NCBI RefSeq assembly: GCF_017562075.2
Contig: NC_054084.1
Location: 33,594,633 to 33,658,632, forward strand
Direction of reading: 5' to 3'
Source of the DNA: Anopheles merus
Taxonomy: Eukaryota > Arthropoda > Insecta > Diptera > Culicidae
DNA length: 64,000 nucleotides
In this document: positions 63,894 to 64,000 of the stretch, one piece after another
Position numbering within the stretch: position 1 is the first letter of the stretch
Layout of the letters: every line of letters begins with the position of its first letter
Notes under the pieces: generated by a model
Told to the model about the DNA's origin: nothing
Seen by the model: the letters and a program-made list of their open reading frames with translations, nothing else
Database searches by the model: none
Translations under genes and position numbers: made by a program

Positions 63894-64000
63894 TTATCCT
63901 ACGCCTCGACGGGCAAGATGGAACAGCAAAGGAACACCAATTCTGGTGAAGGTAAAAATCCAAAAGCCGCAAATGCTCTGTGTATCCTTCACCGATTACT
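63894..64000 (+). CDS. Possible further or alternative first exon, cut by the window edge
   Basis: Two readings compete. In one, an acceptor-like tttttttttgtgtgtcgaaag ends at 63,893 and the phase left by the 46-bp exon gives RIHYPTPRRARWNSKGTPIL, open to the window end. In the other, ATG at 63,919 starts MEQQRNTNSGE and a donor gtaaaa follows GAAG at 63,951. That would be a first exon with an initiator-like tcagtg or tcagta around 63,806-63,826. Both are plausible; the boundaries cannot be settled from this sequence. Confidence 0.3.

Overview
The window looks like nuclear DNA from an Anopheles mosquito, most likely the An. gambiae complex. The main evidence is a tRNA-derived SINE at 15,496-15,701 that I recognise as a SINE200-type element, with an exact 14-bp target-site duplication. 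A dense background of CA/GT and CTG/CAG microsatellites, moderate GC with AT-rich islands, and the absence of any compact gene fit an insect genome. I see no prokaryotic gene, rRNA, CRISPR array or recognisable protein domain. Most long open frames are chance or low-complexity frames.

The best-supported reading is that the right two thirds (about 23.2-63.4 kb) is one very long intron of a + strand gene. A short exon with a coding-like peptide ends at 23,401 at a gttagt donor. A 46-bp exon at 63,372-63,417 has a good acceptor and a gtgagg donor. The two join in phase, fusing ...PTPTPYQVP to APPPLPPSRDLHYGS. Between them lie two sites in which a polypyrimidine-AG acceptor abuts a GTAAG donor with no exon (33,513/33,514 and 46,561/46,562). 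This is the signature of ratchet points used in recursive splicing of long insect introns. They would divide the 40-kb intron into steps of about 10.1, 13.0 and 16.8 kb. I do not recognise the protein; its visible part is short and rich in proline, serine and glycine.

Layout: 1-552 holds an open frame on the minus strand running off the left edge, of unknown nature. From 553 to 23,229 I see noncoding DNA with microsatellites, a SINE (15.5 kb), a possible homeodomain-site cluster (17.15-17.34 kb) and a minisatellite element (17.5-18.2 kb). From 23,402 to 63,371 is the proposed intron, with three long dinucleotide tracts, many CTG/CAG runs, a non-autonomous hAT-type element (57,248-57,557) and a second copy of the minisatellite element (60.27-60.84 kb). 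The last 600 bp hold the 46-bp exon and a possible further or alternative first exon cut off by the window edge.

The two minisatellite elements share a 23-bp start and a related leader, but different 10-bp units were amplified in each. They are the least explained structures here. All gene models rest on splice-signal reading and coding appearance only; no transcript or homology evidence was available.
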